The notes under the pieces are model-generated. The model did not search any database. It was not told where the DNA came from and saw nothing but the letters and a program-made list of their open reading frames with translations. From CAKSQF01 sp051867915 (GTDB taxonomy: Bacteria > Bacillota > Clostridia > Oscillospirales > CAG-272): DNA of 7,109 nt. The stretch is taken from positions 1-7,109 of the forward strand of contig JBJDZJ010000166.1 in NCBI GenBank assembly GCA_051867915.1, given 5' to 3'. Positions within the stretch are counted from its first letter, which is position 1. Every line of letters starts with the position of its first letter. Below are positions 1 to 5,857 of the stretch, in pieces. Made by a program: the position numbers and the translations under genes.

Positions 1-29
1 TCATAGAATTTATATGAATGAAGTAAAAC

Positions 30-88
30 GGATTTGTCCGCCCTGTCGGCGAGGCTCGGCGAGCCGGAGACTCCGAGGGGACAAATCC
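30..88. repeat. Cloverleaf-like inverted-repeat module (block A, full copy)
   Basis: The 10-bp termini GGATTTGTCC (30-39) and GGACAAATCC (79-88) are exact inverted repeats. Between them lie three small hairpins: GCC/GGC (40-42/48-50), GGCTC/GAGCC around GGC (53-57/61-65), and GGA/TCC around GAC (66-68/72-74). The fold is therefore a closing stem with three arms. The first half (31-62) recurs exactly, inverted, at 7006-7037, so this is a repeated module and not unique sequence. It has no anticodon or T-loop consensus, so it is not a tRNA. The role is unknown. A dispersed intergenic repeat or a small non-autonomous element is the likeliest identity. Confidence 0.7.
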
Positions 89-99
89 TTCATTGGGGG

Positions 100-388
100 A
101 AAGAGACTTCACCTCTGTCATGGGAGGCGGAACGCCGATCGCATAGGAAAGGGGGCTACTTAGGGGGAAAACCTGCGGTTTTCACCCTAAGCGTCTCTTT
201 GCGAGACTTTCTCCACGTGGAGAAAGTCGGAAAAAAGATTAAATCCAATTTCTCGTCAGAGAAATTGTTCCTTATGTCGAAGGATTGTAAAAATTGCAAA
301 AACGCGAGGGCAACCGCAAGGGCTGCGCCCTTGCGCTGAACCATCTCAGACGCCGAAGTTTTTCAGCGAAAAGGGCTTGCCCTTTTCG
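100..388. other. Hairpin-dense intergenic region, no gene recognised
   Basis: This stretch is packed with inverted repeats. 100-107 AAAGAGAC can pair with 193-200 GTCTCTTT. 126-129/133-136 is GGCG/CGCC. 159-173/177-191 is a 15-position stem with one mismatch. 205-228 is a perfect 24-nt palindrome centred on CACGTG. 246-254/259-267 is CAATTTCTC/GAGAAATTG. 315-323/327-335 is CGCAAGGGC/GCCCTTGCG. 367-376/379-388 is CGAAAAGGGC/GCCCTTTTCG. The strand of any transcript is unknown. It could be a structured noncoding RNA, several dispersed palindromic repeats lying side by side, or the remains of a mobile element. The short open frames here consist largely of hairpin arms and show no protein-like features. 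Confidence 0.55.
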
Positions 389-412
389 GTTGCTCCCCAA
401 ACCCCACCCTAA

Positions 413-451
413 TCCTTGGCTGCCGACATTCTTTTCCCGGATGAAGAAATC
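413..451 (+). repeat. Dispersed repeat block B, left copy
   Basis: The block starts TCCTTGGCTGCCGACATTC and runs to GAAGAAATC. Its reverse complement is present at 7040-7078: the first 23 bases (413-435) are identical to 7056-7078, and 35 of 39 bases match over the whole block. Similarity fades upstream into AAACCCC/ACCC-type sequence in both copies. In the right-hand copy this block directly abuts block A, whereas here block A lies about 325 bases away, so the modules occur in different arrangements. Confidence 0.75.
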
Positions 452-481
452 AAAAAAGTAATATAGAACCATGCTTGTATT

Positions 482-519
482 GCGAGGGAGGAGCCCTTAT
501 TCCAAGGCTCCTCCCTCGC
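482..519 (-). terminator. 14-bp GC-rich hairpin downstream of the lipoprotein gene
   Basis: GCGAGGGAGGAGCC (482-495) is exactly complementary to GGCTCCTCCCTCGC (506-519) across a 10-nt loop. It lies about 20 bases beyond the stop codon of the minus-strand lipoprotein gene, where a transcription terminator is expected. Neither strand has a U-rich tract directly after the stem. On the minus strand the first T run (six T) comes about 30 bases further on. It may be an atypical terminator, an mRNA 3'-end stabiliser, or another dispersed palindrome. Confidence 0.5.
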
Positions 520-539
520 TTGATACTCGATTGTATCCG

Positions 540-2408
540 TTATCCCAGCGTTGCCACCGTATTGCCGGAGGCGTCCGTCAGGGTGTAGCTCTGCCCCGAT
601 TGCAACAGATCGGAACCTATCCAGAATCGCTGGGCGGCGACCGTCACCTCAAAGGAGAAGACCGCATTTCCCTGCGAATCTTTGACAAAATACTCCCCGA
701 CGCCAAAGGATGTGCTTCCGCTGACCGACCGAAGCGTTCCCGTGCCGGTAATTTTGGGCGCCGAATTGCTGCCCAGAATCACAATGGTGCCGCCACTGAC
801 CGTTATCGTGCGCTCCACATCCAGCGCAGCCATGTTGCCCGAGGATGCCGCCGCTTTGACCACTACAATACCCCCTGAAATGGTCAGCGAATTGTTGGAG
901 TCAATGCCGTCGGTGTCGCCCGACCCTACCGCAACATTGATGCTGCCGCCCGAAATGACAAAATTGCCGGTACTGCTTGCCAGATTGATTCCGTCATCGG
1001 TGGCGTATATCTTCACATTTCCGCCGGAAAAAGTCAGATTGGTCTTGGATTCGATGCCCTCGGTGGAATTCTTGATGTCGATGCTTCCGCCCTCTATCGC
1101 CAGATCGCCGTGAGCCTGAATGCCCTTGCCCTGGGAAGAGGTCAGGGTCAGATCCGCCGTCCCGCTGACGCTCAGAGTGCCGGAGGAGTGAACGCAGTGT
1201 CCGGTGCTGTTAATGACAATGACCCCCCCGGTGATCTGAAGATCACTGCCTGCTTTGATGCCCTTGGAGGCGGGCGCCTGCACTGAGGAACCGCCCATGC
1301 CGCCCATGCCGCCCGGGCCGCCGAATCCGCCGCCGTGTCCGCCCTTTCCGCCCGGCTGACCGGGCGCCATGGGCTGATCGGTACTGCCTGTGCTGTCCGA
1401 AGAAACCTCGGTTCCGGTGGTGGTGATGCTGATGCCGCCGCCGGTGATATAGGTGTAAAGAGAACCGTTGATGCCGTCCGATGCGGTGGTGACGGTGATT
1501 CTGCCGCCGCTGATGAAGACATAGCCCTTGGAAGTGTCCTCCGCCTCCTCGGTCTTGATGCCGTCGCCGCCGGCGACAATGTTCAGATCACCGCCGCAGA
1601 TCGAAACGGCATTGTTGCCCTTTAATCCGACATTCTCGGCAGTGAGATTCAGCGTTCCCGAAACCACCTTCAGGGTCTTCTTGGTGGCAACTGCGTTGTT
1701 GTAGCTTGACGACACATTCAGACTGCCCGATCCGTTGATGCTCAGACTGATGCACGAATAGATCGCTGCAGGGGCGCGGGTGTCGCTATCGGTGCGGACG
1801 GTCGTGTCGCTGTCGGTGACCGTGTTGACACTGCCTGCCGCCAGCGTCAGAATCAGCTTGTCGCCGCTTTCGGCATAGATGGCGGCGTCGGAACTGTTGG
1901 TGATCTTCACGCCGTTGAGAATCAGGCGAACCTTTTCGGCGCTGTCCACGCTGATGACAACCTGACCCTCGGTCAGCTCGCCCGAAAGCTTATAGGCTCC
2001 CGCCTCGGTGATCAGCAGCTTTCCGCCCGTGAAGGCGGCACCGTTGCCGTCGATATCGGCGGTAGTCTGACGGAAGACCACCGTGGTCAGCCCGTTGGGA
2101 CTTTCCGAGTCGTCCAGATCGTATTTGGAATAATCCACCGACAGATTCTCCACCGAAGTGGGACCCTGCACGATCTTGGATTCGTCGATGGGTTCGCTTT
2201 GCTCACCTGTGGGGAGCGACGGAACGCCGCTGTCGGGATTGCCGCCTGCCGACGGATCGGAGAGGGCAGTGCTTCCGGAAGTAACACCGTCCTTGGAACC
2301 TGCGACGGTACTGTCGCCGATGATGCCCGCCGCTCCGCCTCTTGCGCATCCTGCAAGGAGGGTACAGAGCAGAATCAGGGACACCAGATTCGCTTTAAAT
2401 TGCTTCAT
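540..2408 (-). CDS. Secreted lipoprotein, Cthe_2159-type carbohydrate-binding beta-helix protein
   Basis: This is a 622-residue protein. I chose ATG 2408 because it gives a clean lipoprotein signal (basic N-terminus, hydrophobic core, lipobox LAGC with Cys21), an AGAAAGG ribosome binding site lies 12 bases upstream, and the longer frame from TTG 2486 starts inside the -35 box. After a Ser/Gly/Pro-rich linker (about residues 22-85) comes a long right-handed beta-helix-like region. It has recurring rungs such as KGIKAGSDLQITGG, KGIQAHGDLAIEGG, EGIESKTNLTFSGG and DGIDSNNSLTISGG. This matches the known family of Clostridium thermocellum Cthe_2159 (carbohydrate-binding, DUF4353), whose founding member binds polygalacturonate. 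A glycine/methionine-rich loop (about 350-373) interrupts the helix. The C-terminal about 50 residues (FWIGSDLLQSGQSYTL) resemble the usual end module. It is probably tethered to the outer face of the membrane and binds polysaccharide; the ligand cannot be read from sequence. It is divergent from the operon starting at 2692. Confidence 0.88.
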   Translation of the reverse strand: MKQFKANLVSLILLCTLLAGCARGGAAGIIGDSTVAGSKDGVTSGSTALSDPSAGGNPDSGVPSLPTGEQSEPIDESKIVQGPTSVENLSVDYSKYDLDDSESPNGLTTVVFRQTTADIDGNGAAFTGGKLLITEAGAYKLSGELTEGQVVISVDSAEKVRLILNGVKITNSSDAAIYAESGDKLILTLAAGSVNTVTDSDTTVRTDSDTRAPAAIYSCISLSINGSGSLNVSSSYNNAVATKKTLKVVSGTLNLTAENVGLKGNNAVSICGGDLNIVAGGDGIKTEEAEDTSKGYVFISGGRITVTTASDGINGSLYTYITGGGISITTTGTEVSSDSTGSTDQPMAPGQPGGKGGHGGGFGGPGGMGGMGGSSVQAPASKGIKAGSDLQITGGVIVINSTGHCVHSSGTLSVSGTADLTLTSSQGKGIQAHGDLAIEGGSIDIKNSTEGIESKTNLTFSGGNVKIYATDDGINLASSTGNFVISGGSINVAVGSGDTDGIDSNNSLTISGGIVVVKAAASSGNMAALDVERTITVSGGTIVILGSNSAPKITGTGTLRSVSGSTSFGVGEYFVKDSQGNAVFSFEVTVAAQRFWIGSDLLQSGQSYTLTDASGNTVATLG

Positions 2409-2457
2409 ATAGATACCGAGCCTTTCTTGATTTCCGTTCTTTGCTTTCAACGGCACT

Positions 2458-2486
2458 ATTATACCCCCGCTTTTCACAAAAATCAA
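2458..2486 (-). promoter_or_regulatory. Sigma-A-type promoter of the lipoprotein gene
   Basis: Read on the minus strand, TTGATT (2486-2481) is followed by a 17-base spacer and a perfect TATAAT (2463-2458). The expected transcript start near 2450 gives a leader of about 40 bases before ATG 2408. The -35 box overlaps the fourth of five phased TGA triplets, so activity may be controlled by a bound regulator. Confidence 0.82.
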
Positions 2487-2517
2487 GAGACTTCACTGAA
2501 AAATCAGGTAAACTTCA
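2474..2517 (-). promoter_or_regulatory. Helically phased direct repeats at the -35 region (candidate operator)
   Basis: On the minus strand, TGA triplets begin at 2517, 2506, 2495, 2485 and 2476, so they are spaced 11, 11, 10 and 9 bases apart. Two larger near-repeats are visible: GTGAAGTTTACCTGATTTTT and GTGAAGTCTCTTGATTTTT, starting 22 bases apart. Direct repeats with about one helical turn between half-sites, ending on the -35 box, are typical of OmpR/PhoB-type response regulators. No regulator gene is in the window, so its identity is open. Confidence 0.5.
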
Positions 2518-2691
2518 CATTGAAACGGGGAGAAGGCATAAAAAAGAGGGGAAAAAGGGGGACTGCGGCGGGAAGAGTAAAATTTTATTCGTTTTGTGTG
2601 CGAAAGTTTAACCGGAATTTTTCTGCGATCTGCTAGCCCATTTTACAAGCCGATGATAAACTGAAGCCAACAAACGATGAAAGGAAAAAAG

Positions 2692-3786
2692 ATGAAGAGA
2701 CTGTTTCGCAAAACCTGTATGATACCGGTATTGACGGTGCTCTGCCTGGGAATGCTTTCGGCAGTGCCGGTCACTGCGGCAGGGTCCGATCTGACCGTTC
2801 GGGTATCCGACGCCGAGATCCTTGTGCCCGACAGCGGTGCCTTTACATTTGCCGTTGAACTGACCTCTTTGCAGGAGTATCGGGCGGCCGATGTGGGACT
2901 GTTCCTCAGCGACGGCGTCGAGATTACCTCGGTCCGGGTGGACAACGGCGCATCCGTCACCGGACCCACAGAGGCAAGAGGTCTGACCTGGTTCGGCTAT
3001 TTCAGCTCCAAAGCCGCCGTCGGCACCACGGTGCTGACCGTTTCGGGGAAATGCTCGGGCGTCGGCGATTGGGCGATCAAGGTGGACAGCGCCAAAATCA
3101 CCCATTCCGATTATTCGACCTCTCAGACGGTGTGCGGATGGGTGGTCAATCTCAGCAGAAGTGCCGGCGCATCCACGACGACACCGACACCGACGACGAC
3201 ACCCGAGCCGGAGACCACACCGATTCCGACCACCGCACCCGAGCCGGAGACGACACCGACACAGACCACCACACCCAAACCGGAGACCACTCCGATTCCG
3301 ACGACCACACCCAAGCCGGAAACCACACCGATTCCGACGACGACACCCAAGCCGGAGACGACACCGACCCCGACAACGACACCCAAGCCGGAGACCACAC
3401 CGATTCCGACAACGACACCCAAGCCGGAAACCACACCGACACCGACCACCACACCCAAACCGGAGACCACACCGATTCCGACAACGACACCCGAGCCGGA
3501 GACCACTCCCATTCCGACAACGACACCGACTCCGACCACCACAACCGATGCGGCGGCATCCGACGAGCTTCCCGTCACCTCCGGGGATCAGCCTACAACC
3601 TCCGGAGAGACTGCCGTCACCACTACGGTTCCCGCGACCGACGGAACGCCTCAGGTTCCCGAAGCCCCTGCAACAGGCGATGTTAATGCGCCCACGCTTC
3701 TGATCTGCTGTTTGGTGATTGCAGCGATTGCAGCAAGCGCATTGATATATATAACTTATAAAACCAAGAGGAAAAAAGGAGAATGA
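2692..3786 (+). CDS. Surface-anchored protein with cohesin-like domain and Thr/Pro repeat stalk
   Basis: This is a 364-residue protein. ATG 2692 was chosen over ATG 2677 because AAAGG (2680-2684) lies 7 bases before it, whereas nothing like a ribosome binding site precedes 2677. Residues 1-30 form a signal peptide (cleavage near VTAA). Residues about 31-158 look like a beta-sandwich of cohesin or cohesin-like type (alternating hydrophobic strands such as FTFAVELTSL, GLFLSDGVEITSV and TTVLTVSG). Ten 12-residue Thr/Pro/Glu/Lys repeats (163-282) and a Thr/Ser-rich stretch follow. The C-terminus has PATGD (326-330), a hydrophobic span (335-355) and the basic tail KTKRKKGE. That layout is a sortase signal with a non-canonical LPXTG motif, or else a plain membrane anchor. 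It lies 2 bases from the downstream dockerin-bearing phosphatase gene, so it may be that enzyme's anchoring partner. The fold assignment is by eye and only moderately sure. Confidence 0.85.
   Translation: MKRLFRKTCMIPVLTVLCLGMLSAVPVTAAGSDLTVRVSDAEILVPDSGAFTFAVELTSLQEYRAADVGLFLSDGVEITSVRVDNGASVTGPTEARGLTWFGYFSSKAAVGTTVLTVSGKCSGVGDWAIKVDSAKITHSDYSTSQTVCGWVVNLSRSAGASTTTPTPTTTPEPETTPIPTTAPEPETTPTQTTTPKPETTPIPTTTPKPETTPIPTTTPKPETTPTPTTTPKPETTPIPTTTPKPETTPTPTTTPKPETTPIPTTTPEPETTPIPTTTPTPTTTTDAAASDELPVTSGDQPTTSGETAVTTTVPATDGTPQVPEAPATGDVNAPTLLICCLVIAAIAASALIYITYKTKRKKGE
3178..3537 (+). repeat. Ten in-frame 36-bp tandem repeats encoding TTPxPTTTPxPE
   Basis: Ten consecutive 36-base units encode variants of TTPIPTTTPKPE. 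Units vary mainly at position 4 (Ile/Thr), at position 10 (Lys/Glu), and at synonymous sites (ACC/ACG/ACA, GAG/GAA). Unit 3 has Gln at position 5, unit 2 has Ala at position 8, and unit 10 is degenerate (TPTPT end). Units of Ile and Thr type tend to alternate in the second half, which suggests duplication of two-unit blocks. The encoded segment is an extended, probably O-glycosylatable stalk between the cohesin-like domain and the anchor. Copy number is likely to vary between strains. Confidence 0.95.
3776..3781 (+). promoter_or_regulatory. Ribosome binding site AAGGAG that decides the phosphatase start
   Basis: AAGGAG sits inside the last codons of the anchor gene. It is 1 base from ATG 3783, which is too close for initiation, and 7 bases from ATG 3789, which is ideal. 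The start at 3789 is therefore preferred. The position of this site within the upstream coding sequence implies translational coupling of the two proteins. Confidence 0.8.
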
Positions 3787-3788
3787 AA

Positions 3789-5762
3789 ATGAATCTGAAC
3801 AAACTGAAAAGAGTCGGCGCAGTCACCCTTGCGCTGGCAATGATGGCTCCCGCCGCCATTCAGGCTCTGGCGGACACTGCCGAGGAAAGCGCAACAATTA
3901 CCAATGAGATCGTCAGCCGTTCGGTCGTTGAGGCGGACAAGGAACCCAGACAGCTCAATGTCCATGTCGGCGATGATGCCGCAACACAGGTCAATGTGAC
4001 CTACACCACCGTAGCCGACACCCGTACCGTTATCGCCGTTACCAAGGCAGACGGCACCGGAGACACCCTGTATGTGGAAGGAATCTCCTATCAGGGTCTG
4101 GGCGGCAAGTATATCCACGAGATTACCGTCAGCGGACTGGAGCCCTTCACCGAATACAACTACACGGTAGGCGACGGCTTCAACAGCTACGACGGAACCT
4201 TCAAAACTGCGCTTTCTCAGGGTGACACCACGCCCTTCACCTTCGCATACCTTGCCGATACTCAGGTATCCAATGCAACCAATGCAAAGGCACTGGGCGC
4301 AACCCTTGCCGCAGTCAATGAGATGAATCCCGATCTTGTGTATCTGGCAGGCGACCAGACCGATACCAACAACAATGAAAGCCAGTGGGAATGGTTCTTC
4401 AACAACGACGGTCTCTTCCCCACCGGAGGCGAGGATCTGTTTGCCAATCACACCATCGCCGTCACTCAGGGAAACCATGACAACGATGAGATGTATCAGC
4501 ACATCAACGCACCCGCTGAAGCCGGAAATATCGTTTACAGCTTCGACTACGGCGTTGCAAAGTTCATCATTCTGAATCTTGAATCGGCACGCTATTCCGA
4601 GGATGCAAGAGCAGAGCAGGAAGCCTACCTTCGCGCCGAGGTTGCAGATGCCAAGGCACACGGTCAGTGGGTCATCGTCGGCTTCCACAAGTCGCTCTAC
4701 ACCGGCGCATCCCACATTGTGGACAGTGATGTCATTGCAGCCAGAAAGTACTGGTGCCCCATCTTCGCAGAGCTGGATGTGGATCTGGTTCTCCAGGGTC
4801 ACGATCATGTATACTCCAGAGGCTTCGTAACCGCCGAAGGTGAGAACGCCAATGCCGTACAGGATGAGAACGGCGTATACACACAGCCCGACAATGCGCC
4901 TCTCTACATGGTAGGCGGTCACGCAGGCGGTCTGAAGTGGTACTCCAAGAAGAATTACACCGTGACCGACGGCGACCCGCTGGCACTGAACTACTCCTTC
5001 CTGGATGTCAACTCCACCGATACCGGAAGCGACATTCTCAAGGAACAGGTCATCACCATGCTGGAAGTCACCAACGAAAAGATCAGCGTTGTCAACTACT
5101 GCTTCAAGTACGACACCGCAACCGATTCGATTACCACCGAAATGTATGTTTACGATTCCTTCTCGGTTGAGCGTGACCTTGAGAAAAACGCAACCTCCTA
5201 TGTGGACGGCGAAGATCTGATCATCGTCGAGGAAGGCGACACCCTTGAATATACCGTATCCTTCGAAAACACCATCGACGCCAACGCATTCCAAACCGCA
5301 GTCAGCTATGACGAAAGCGTTATCGAACTGGTCGGAGTGGAGAGCAGCATTGAGAATCCTCTCTTCACCAGCCTGTCGGACGAAAACGGAGTTGCAGATT
5401 TCATTATCGGTCTGAACGCCGCCATTGATGCACAGGAAAAGACCGCAATCGTGAAATACATCTTCAAGCTGAAAGAGGGCGTGGATGTGGACGAGGTCAC
5501 CGTGACTCTGGTCAAGGCGGACACCGTATATGTCACCGAAAACGAGGACATCACCTCCACCGTTCTGAAGAAGGAAGCAACCACCGTGATCTACTCCTAC
5601 GCCAAGGCAAGCGACATCAACAAGGACGGCAAGGTTACGCTGGCGGATCTGTCCTATGCACTGGGCTTCTACCAGACCGCAGAGGCAATCTGTGACATCA
5701 ATCTGGATGGCGTAGTAGACAACACCGACTTTGCCATCATCAGCGATTACATCCGAAGATAA
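3789..5762 (+). CDS. Secreted purple-acid-phosphatase-like metallophosphoesterase with cohesin-like domain and type I dockerin
   Basis: This is a 657-residue protein. Residues 1-28 are a signal peptide ending ALA. Residues about 52-143 form an FN3-like N-terminal domain as in purple acid phosphatases. The calcineurin-like catalytic domain (about 150-350) shows all the metal-site motifs: ADTQ (D157), AGDQTD (D189), GNHD (N229, H230), VGFH (H300) and GHDH (H338, H340). It should hydrolyse phosphate esters outside the cell using two metal ions; the substrate is unknown. Residues about 470-597 resemble a cohesin beta-sandwich (GDTLEYTVSFEN, AVSYDESVIELVGV). The C-terminus is a complete type I dockerin with two calcium loops, DINKDGKVTLAD (609-620) and DINLDGVVDNTD (636-647). 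It is co-transcribed with the upstream anchored protein (2-base gap). Codon choice is strongly biased, with TTA, CTA and TCA nearly absent, as in well-expressed genes. The catalytic and dockerin calls are secure; the cohesin-like call is probable. Confidence 0.93.
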   Translation: MNLNKLKRVGAVTLALAMMAPAAIQALADTAEESATITNEIVSRSVVEADKEPRQLNVHVGDDAATQVNVTYTTVADTRTVIAVTKADGTGDTLYVEGISYQGLGGKYIHEITVSGLEPFTEYNYTVGDGFNSYDGTFKTALSQGDTTPFTFAYLADTQVSNATNAKALGATLAAVNEMNPDLVYLAGDQTDTNNNESQWEWFFNNDGLFPTGGEDLFANHTIAVTQGNHDNDEMYQHINAPAEAGNIVYSFDYGVAKFIILNLESARYSEDARAEQEAYLRAEVADAKAHGQWVIVGFHKSLYTGASHIVDSDVIAARKYWCPIFAELDVDLVLQGHDHVYSRGFVTAEGENANAVQDENGVYTQPDNAPLYMVGGHAGGLKWYSKKNYTVTDGDPLALNYSFLDVNSTDTGSDILKEQVITMLEVTNEKISVVNYCFKYDTATDSITTEMYVYDSFSVERDLEKNATSYVDGEDLIIVEEGDTLEYTVSFENTIDANAFQTAVSYDESVIELVGVESSIENPLFTSLSDENGVADFIIGLNAAIDAQEKTAIVKYIFKLKEGVDVDEVTVTLVKADTVYVTENEDITSTVLKKEATTVIYSYAKASDINKDGKVTLADLSYALGFYQTAEAICDINLDGVVDNTDFAIISDYIRR

Positions 5763-5789
5763 ACAGTCTGACCAATCAGGTCCAATCAC

Positions 5790-5840
5790 CGGCAAAAAGA
5801 CGGGGTGCCGCATGGTAAATGCGACATCCCGTGCTTGCCG
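5790..5840 (+). terminator. Long hairpin between phosphatase and YibE/F genes
   Basis: CGGC at 5790-5793 pairs with GCCG at 5837-5840. Further in, AAG pairs with CTT, ACGGGGTG pairs with CATCCCGT (one G-U), and GCAT pairs with ATGC around the loop GGTAA, with small bulges and one mismatch. Only TTTGCTTTG follows, so the U tract is weak. It lies 27 bases after the phosphatase stop and ends 17 bases before ATG 5858. It may be a partial terminator that lowers read-through, or a leader structure close to the next ribosome binding site. Confidence 0.6.
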
Positions 5841-5857
5841 TTTGCTTTGAGGTTACT

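Larger units (their letters stand above)
2409..2691. other. Divergent intergenic region between lipoprotein and anchor genes
   Basis: These 283 bases separate two divergent genes. The left part holds a clear minus-strand promoter and phased TGA repeats. The middle (about 2521-2577) is a purine-rich tract on the plus strand with several G runs. TAAAATTTTA (2578-2587) is a 10-bp palindrome. No convincing -35/-10 pair was found for the plus-strand operon, although transcription of 2692-5762 should start here. No small open frame with a good ribosome binding site was seen. Confidence 0.6.

Noticed and set aside
30..88. tRNA-like cloverleaf
   Set aside because: At 59 bases it is too short, and it has no anticodon loop, no T-loop consensus and no CCA end.
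34..339. Short plus-strand open frame at the left end
   Set aside because: It is made of hairpin arms and repeat block A, lacks a ribosome binding site and shows no recognisable protein features.
2409..2486. Longer start (TTG 2486) for the lipoprotein
   Set aside because: The TTG lies in the -35 box of the promoter, upstream of the expected transcript start, and would bury the lipoprotein signal behind 26 residues.
2540..2691. Sigma-A promoter for the plus-strand operon
   Set aside because: TTTACA near 2643 and TAAAAT at 2578 were considered, but neither has a partner box at 16-18 bases, so none is annotated.
3178..3537. Possible CRISPR array because of a 36-bp repeat length
   Set aside because: The units are directly contiguous with no unique spacers, lie in frame inside a gene and vary codon by codon.
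3051..3703. Overlapping open frames in the other plus frames and on the minus strand through the 36-bp repeat
   Set aside because: A stop-free repeat unit leaves several frames open at once. Their products are monotonous (HTDSD, VVVGIGVVSGLG, RPHRFR repeats), and only the frame with signal peptide and anchor makes sense.
3783..3788. ATG 3783 start giving a 4-bp ATGA overlap with the upstream gene
   Set aside because: AAGGAG would be only 1 base away. ATG 3789 has the normal 7-base spacing.
3756..5813. Very long minus-strand open frame (685 codons) opposite the phosphatase gene
   Set aside because: Its translation is rich in Cys, Gly, Val and Ile without domain motifs, signal peptide or plausible order. 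The plus strand has every catalytic motif and the dockerin loops. The open frame follows from the near absence of TTA, CTA and TCA codons in the phosphatase gene.
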